Positions 62,243-64,000 of a stretch of 64,000 nucleotides of DNA are shown here, in pieces (the stretch's first letter is position 1; every line of letters begins with the position of its first letter). The DNA is taken from contig JAPLCB010000004.1 of NCBI GenBank assembly GCA_026392455.1, positions 62,001 through 126,000 of the forward strand, written 5' to 3'. Under the pieces are notes generated by a model. The model did no database searches. It was not told the DNA's origin and saw only the letters and a list, made by a program, of their open reading frames with translations. Position numbers and translations under genes: made by a program. Origin of the DNA: Propionibacteriales bacterium (GTDB lineage Bacteria > Actinomycetota > Actinomycetes > Propionibacteriales > Nocardioidaceae).

Positions 62243-62851
62243 ATGACTGATTCCGGTACTGCTGATTTCTGGTTCGATCCGCTCTGCCCGTTCGCGTGGA
62301 TCACCTCGCGGTGGATCCTCGAGGTCGAGCAGGTTCGCGACATCGAGGTCAGGTGGCACGTGATGAGCCTGGCCTACCTGAACCAGGACCGGGACATCCC
62401 GGACTCGTACCGCGAGCTGCTGGCGCCGGCCTGGGGTCCCGTCCGGGTCCTGGTCGCTGCGGCCGCCAAGCACGGCGACGAGGTCCTCTTCCCGCTCTAC
62501 AACGCGTTCGGCACCCGCATCCACCACGCCAAGGAACCGATCACCCGGGCCATGGTCGAGGCCGTCCTTGCCGAGGTCGGGCTGGAGGCGGAGCTGGTCG
62601 AGGCGATGGACGACCCGACACTGGACTTCGCGGTGGCTGCCTCCCACCACGAGGGCATGGACCAGGTCGGCGACGACGTCGGAACCCCCACCATCGCCAT
62701 CAACGGCGTTGCGTTCTTCGGGCCGGTGCTCACCGCGATCCCGCGTGGCGAGGAAGCCGGCAGGCTCTGGGACGCTGCGGTCACGCTGGCGTCGTTCCCG
62801 AAATTCTTCGAGCTCAAGCGGAGCCGGACCGGAGAGCTCGACTTCAGCTGA
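62243..62851 (+). CDS. DsbA-fold mycothiol-dependent oxidoreductase (Rv2466c-like)
   Basis: A 202-aa cytoplasmic DsbA-fold protein: the active site [15 protein letters not shown] (CPFA-W motif, Cys about residue 13) matches the mycothiol-dependent nitroreductase Rv2466c group. [17 protein letters not shown] is the cis-Pro loop (about 148-164). Family knowledge: Rv2466c uses mycoredoxin-type electrons from mycothiol and activates nitro-drugs in mycobacteria. Presence fits a mycothiol-making actinobacterium. It is divergent from the peptide-export operon. Confidence 0.88.
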   Translation: MTDSGTADFWFDPLCPFAWITSRWILEVEQVRDIEVRWHVMSLAYLNQDRDIPDSYRELLAPAWGPVRVLVAAAAKHGDEVLFPLYNAFGTRIHHAKEPITRAMVEAVLAEVGLEAELVEAMDDPTLDFAVAASHHEGMDQVGDDVGTPTIAINGVAFFGPVLTAIPRGEEAGRLWDAAVTLASFPKFFELKRSRTGELDFS

Positions 62852-62897
62852 GCCGGCTGACGCAGGGCGCCGGGCGAACGGTCCCCGACCGCGTCAC

Positions 62898-62903
62898 TAG
62901 GAT
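62898..62903 (+). promoter_or_regulatory. -10 box of metG (TAGGAT), leaderless
   Basis: TAGGAT ends 6 nt before the metG ATG, with no Shine-Dalgarno sequence, the same arrangement as at orn and prsW. Confidence 0.45.
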
Positions 62904-62909
62904 TCCCCC

Positions 62910-64000
62910 ATGACCCGTGTACTTTCTGCCGTCGCTTGGCCGTACGCAAACGGCCCGCGCCACATCGGCCACGTCGCCGGTTTCGGTGTGCCCTCCGACG
63001 TCTTCAGCCGGTACATGCGGATGGCGGGCCACGACGTCCTGATGGTCTCCGGCACCGACGAGCACGGAACCCCGATCCTGATCGCGGCCGACGAAGCCGG
63101 GCTCACCCCGCAGCAGCTGGCCGATCAGAACCACCGGGTGATCGCCGAGGACCTCTGCAACCTGGGCATCTCCTACGACCTCTACACCCGGACCACGACG
63201 CGCAACCACACCGCCGTCGTCCAGGAGCTGTTCACCGGGGTCTTCGAGAACGGGTACTTCCTCGAGCAGACCACCAAGGGCGCCATCTCGCCGTCCACCG
63301 GCCGCACCCTTCCGGACCGCTACATCGAGGGCACCTGCCCGATCTGCGGCTACGACAGCGCCCGGGGCGACCAGTGCGACAACTGCGGCAACCAGCTCGA
63401 CCCGGCGGACCTGAAGAACCCGCGCTCGAAGATCAACGGCGAGACCCCGGAGTTCATCGAGACCCAGCACTTCTTCCTCGACCTGCCGGCTCTGGCCGAC
63501 GCGCTCAAGGTCTGGCTCGACGAGCGCGAGGACACCGGTCTGTGGCGCCCGAACGTGATCAAGTTCAGCCAGAACATCCTCGACGACATCCGTCCCCGGG
63601 CGATGACCCGGGACATCGACTGGGGGATCCCGATCCCGCTCGACGGCTGGCGGGAGAACCCGAGCAAGCGGCTCTACGTCTGGTTCGACGCCGTCATCGG
63701 GTACTTGTCAGCGAGCATCGAGTGGGCCCGTCGCACCGAGGATCCCGAGGCATGGCGGCAGTGGTGGAACCCTGCGCCGGACGGGGAGGGCGAGGCCCTG
63801 TCGTACTACTTCATGGGCAAGGACAACATCACCTTCCACAGCCAGATCTGGCCCGCCGAGCTGCTGGCGTACGCCGGCAAGGGCGAACGCGGCGGCAGCG
63901 TGCACGCGTACGGCGAGCTCAACCTGCCGACCGAGGTGGTCTCGAGCGAGTTCCTGACCATGGAGGGCAAGAAGTTCTCGTCGTCCCAGCGCGTGGTGAT
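62910..64000 (+). CDS. metG: Methionyl-tRNA synthetase, 3' end beyond the window
   Basis: The first 363 residues of a class I MetRS. HIGH motif: [13 protein letters not shown] (residues 12-24). Zinc knuckle [20 protein letters not shown] (four Cys). [12 protein letters not shown] is the methionine-binding region. KFSSS (EGKKFSSSQ, about residues 355-360) is the KMSKS equivalent, just before the window edge. The four-cysteine zinc insertion puts it in the E. coli-like MetG group. The gene is incomplete at its 3' end only because the window stops. Confidence 0.96.
   Translation, partial: MTRVLSAVAWPYANGPRHIGHVAGFGVPSDVFSRYMRMAGHDVLMVSGTDEHGTPILIAADEAGLTPQQLADQNHRVIAEDLCNLGISYDLYTRTTTRNHTAVVQELFTGVFENGYFLEQTTKGAISPSTGRTLPDRYIEGTCPICGYDSARGDQCDNCGNQLDPADLKNPRSKINGETPEFIETQHFFLDLPALADALKVWLDEREDTGLWRPNVIKFSQNILDDIRPRAMTRDIDWGIPIPLDGWRENPSKRLYVWFDAVIGYLSASIEWARRTEDPEAWRQWWNPAPDGEGEALSYYFMGKDNITFHSQIWPAELLAYAGKGERGGSVHAYGELNLPTEVVSSEFLTMEGKKFSSSQRVV

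Noticed and set aside
62107-62343. 78-aa minus-strand frame upstream of the Gly-Gly peptide as a second precursor
   Set aside because: It spans the promoter found for the peptide gene, overlaps the start of the divergent DsbA-fold gene, and has no Gly-Gly leader or hydrophobic core.

Overview
The window is about 64 kb of very GC-rich chromosomal DNA from an actinobacterium, most likely of the Nocardioides / Nocardioidaceae type. This rests on codon use, frequent GTG starts, actinobacterial families (DUF1876, DUF5130, SCO7613-type membrane protein, a mycothiol-linked DsbA-fold protein, MerR-DICT regulator) and many apparently leaderless genes with a TAnnnT box 6-8 nt before the start codon. 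I see no insertion sequence, prophage, integrase or CRISPR array. The first gene (1-735) and the last (metG, from 62910) run off the window.

Layout. 1-9 kb: nuclease fragment, tRNA-Lys, a PYROXD2/phytoene-desaturase-like oxidoreductase, pirin, a TetR regulator, a cupredoxin lipoprotein, then a loose group of small stress-type genes (slipin, 115-aa protein, GyrI-like protein, DUF1876) and tRNA-His. 9-13.8 kb: oligoribonuclease, a MauE/DsbA-like redox pair, an adenosine-deaminase-family enzyme, an orphan histidine kinase with a C-terminal MEDS domain, tRNA-Arg. 13.8-20 kb: a MerR-DICT regulator diverging from a tightly coupled seven-gene operon (70-aa protein, FHA protein, a truncated sigma-like protein, FAD oxidoreductase, NAD-binding protein, CPBP protease, SDR). 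20-24 kb: nrdAB (class I ribonucleotide reductase) behind two NrdR boxes and a cobalamin riboswitch. 25.7-34.0 kb: a nine-gene Nit1-type cluster (nitrilase, radical SAM, GNAT-AIRS fusion, flavin oxidoreductase, MSMEG_0570 and MSMEG_0572 proteins, glycosyltransferase, amidohydrolase) carrying two nitrilases, one of which has lost two of its three catalytic residues. 34-46 kb: pntAB, aminopeptidase P, PrsW protease with two dynamin-like GTPases, SSB, EttA. 45.6-49.5 kb: MarR, YceI, thiolase and thioesterase with a KstR-like operator between them, truncated globin. 49.5-58.3 kb: large membrane protein, MscS channel, DUF5130 pair, PepN, secreted CHAP hydrolase. 58.3-62.1 kb: a putative peptide-export locus made of a C39-peptidase ABC exporter, a parvulin-like maturation protein and a previously uncalled 46-aa peptide with a Gly-Gly leader. 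62.2-64 kb: mycothiol-linked DsbA-fold protein and metG.

Most unusual: (1) the small Gly-Gly peptide and its dedicated exporter; (2) the catalytically degenerate nitrilase kept inside an intact Nit1 operon next to an active-looking paralogue; (3) a MarR operator shared by pirin at 3 kb and the marR-yceI region at 46 kb, suggesting one regulon; (4) dual NrdR plus B12-riboswitch control of nrdAB; (5) a truncated sigma-like protein translationally coupled into the MerR-DICT operon.
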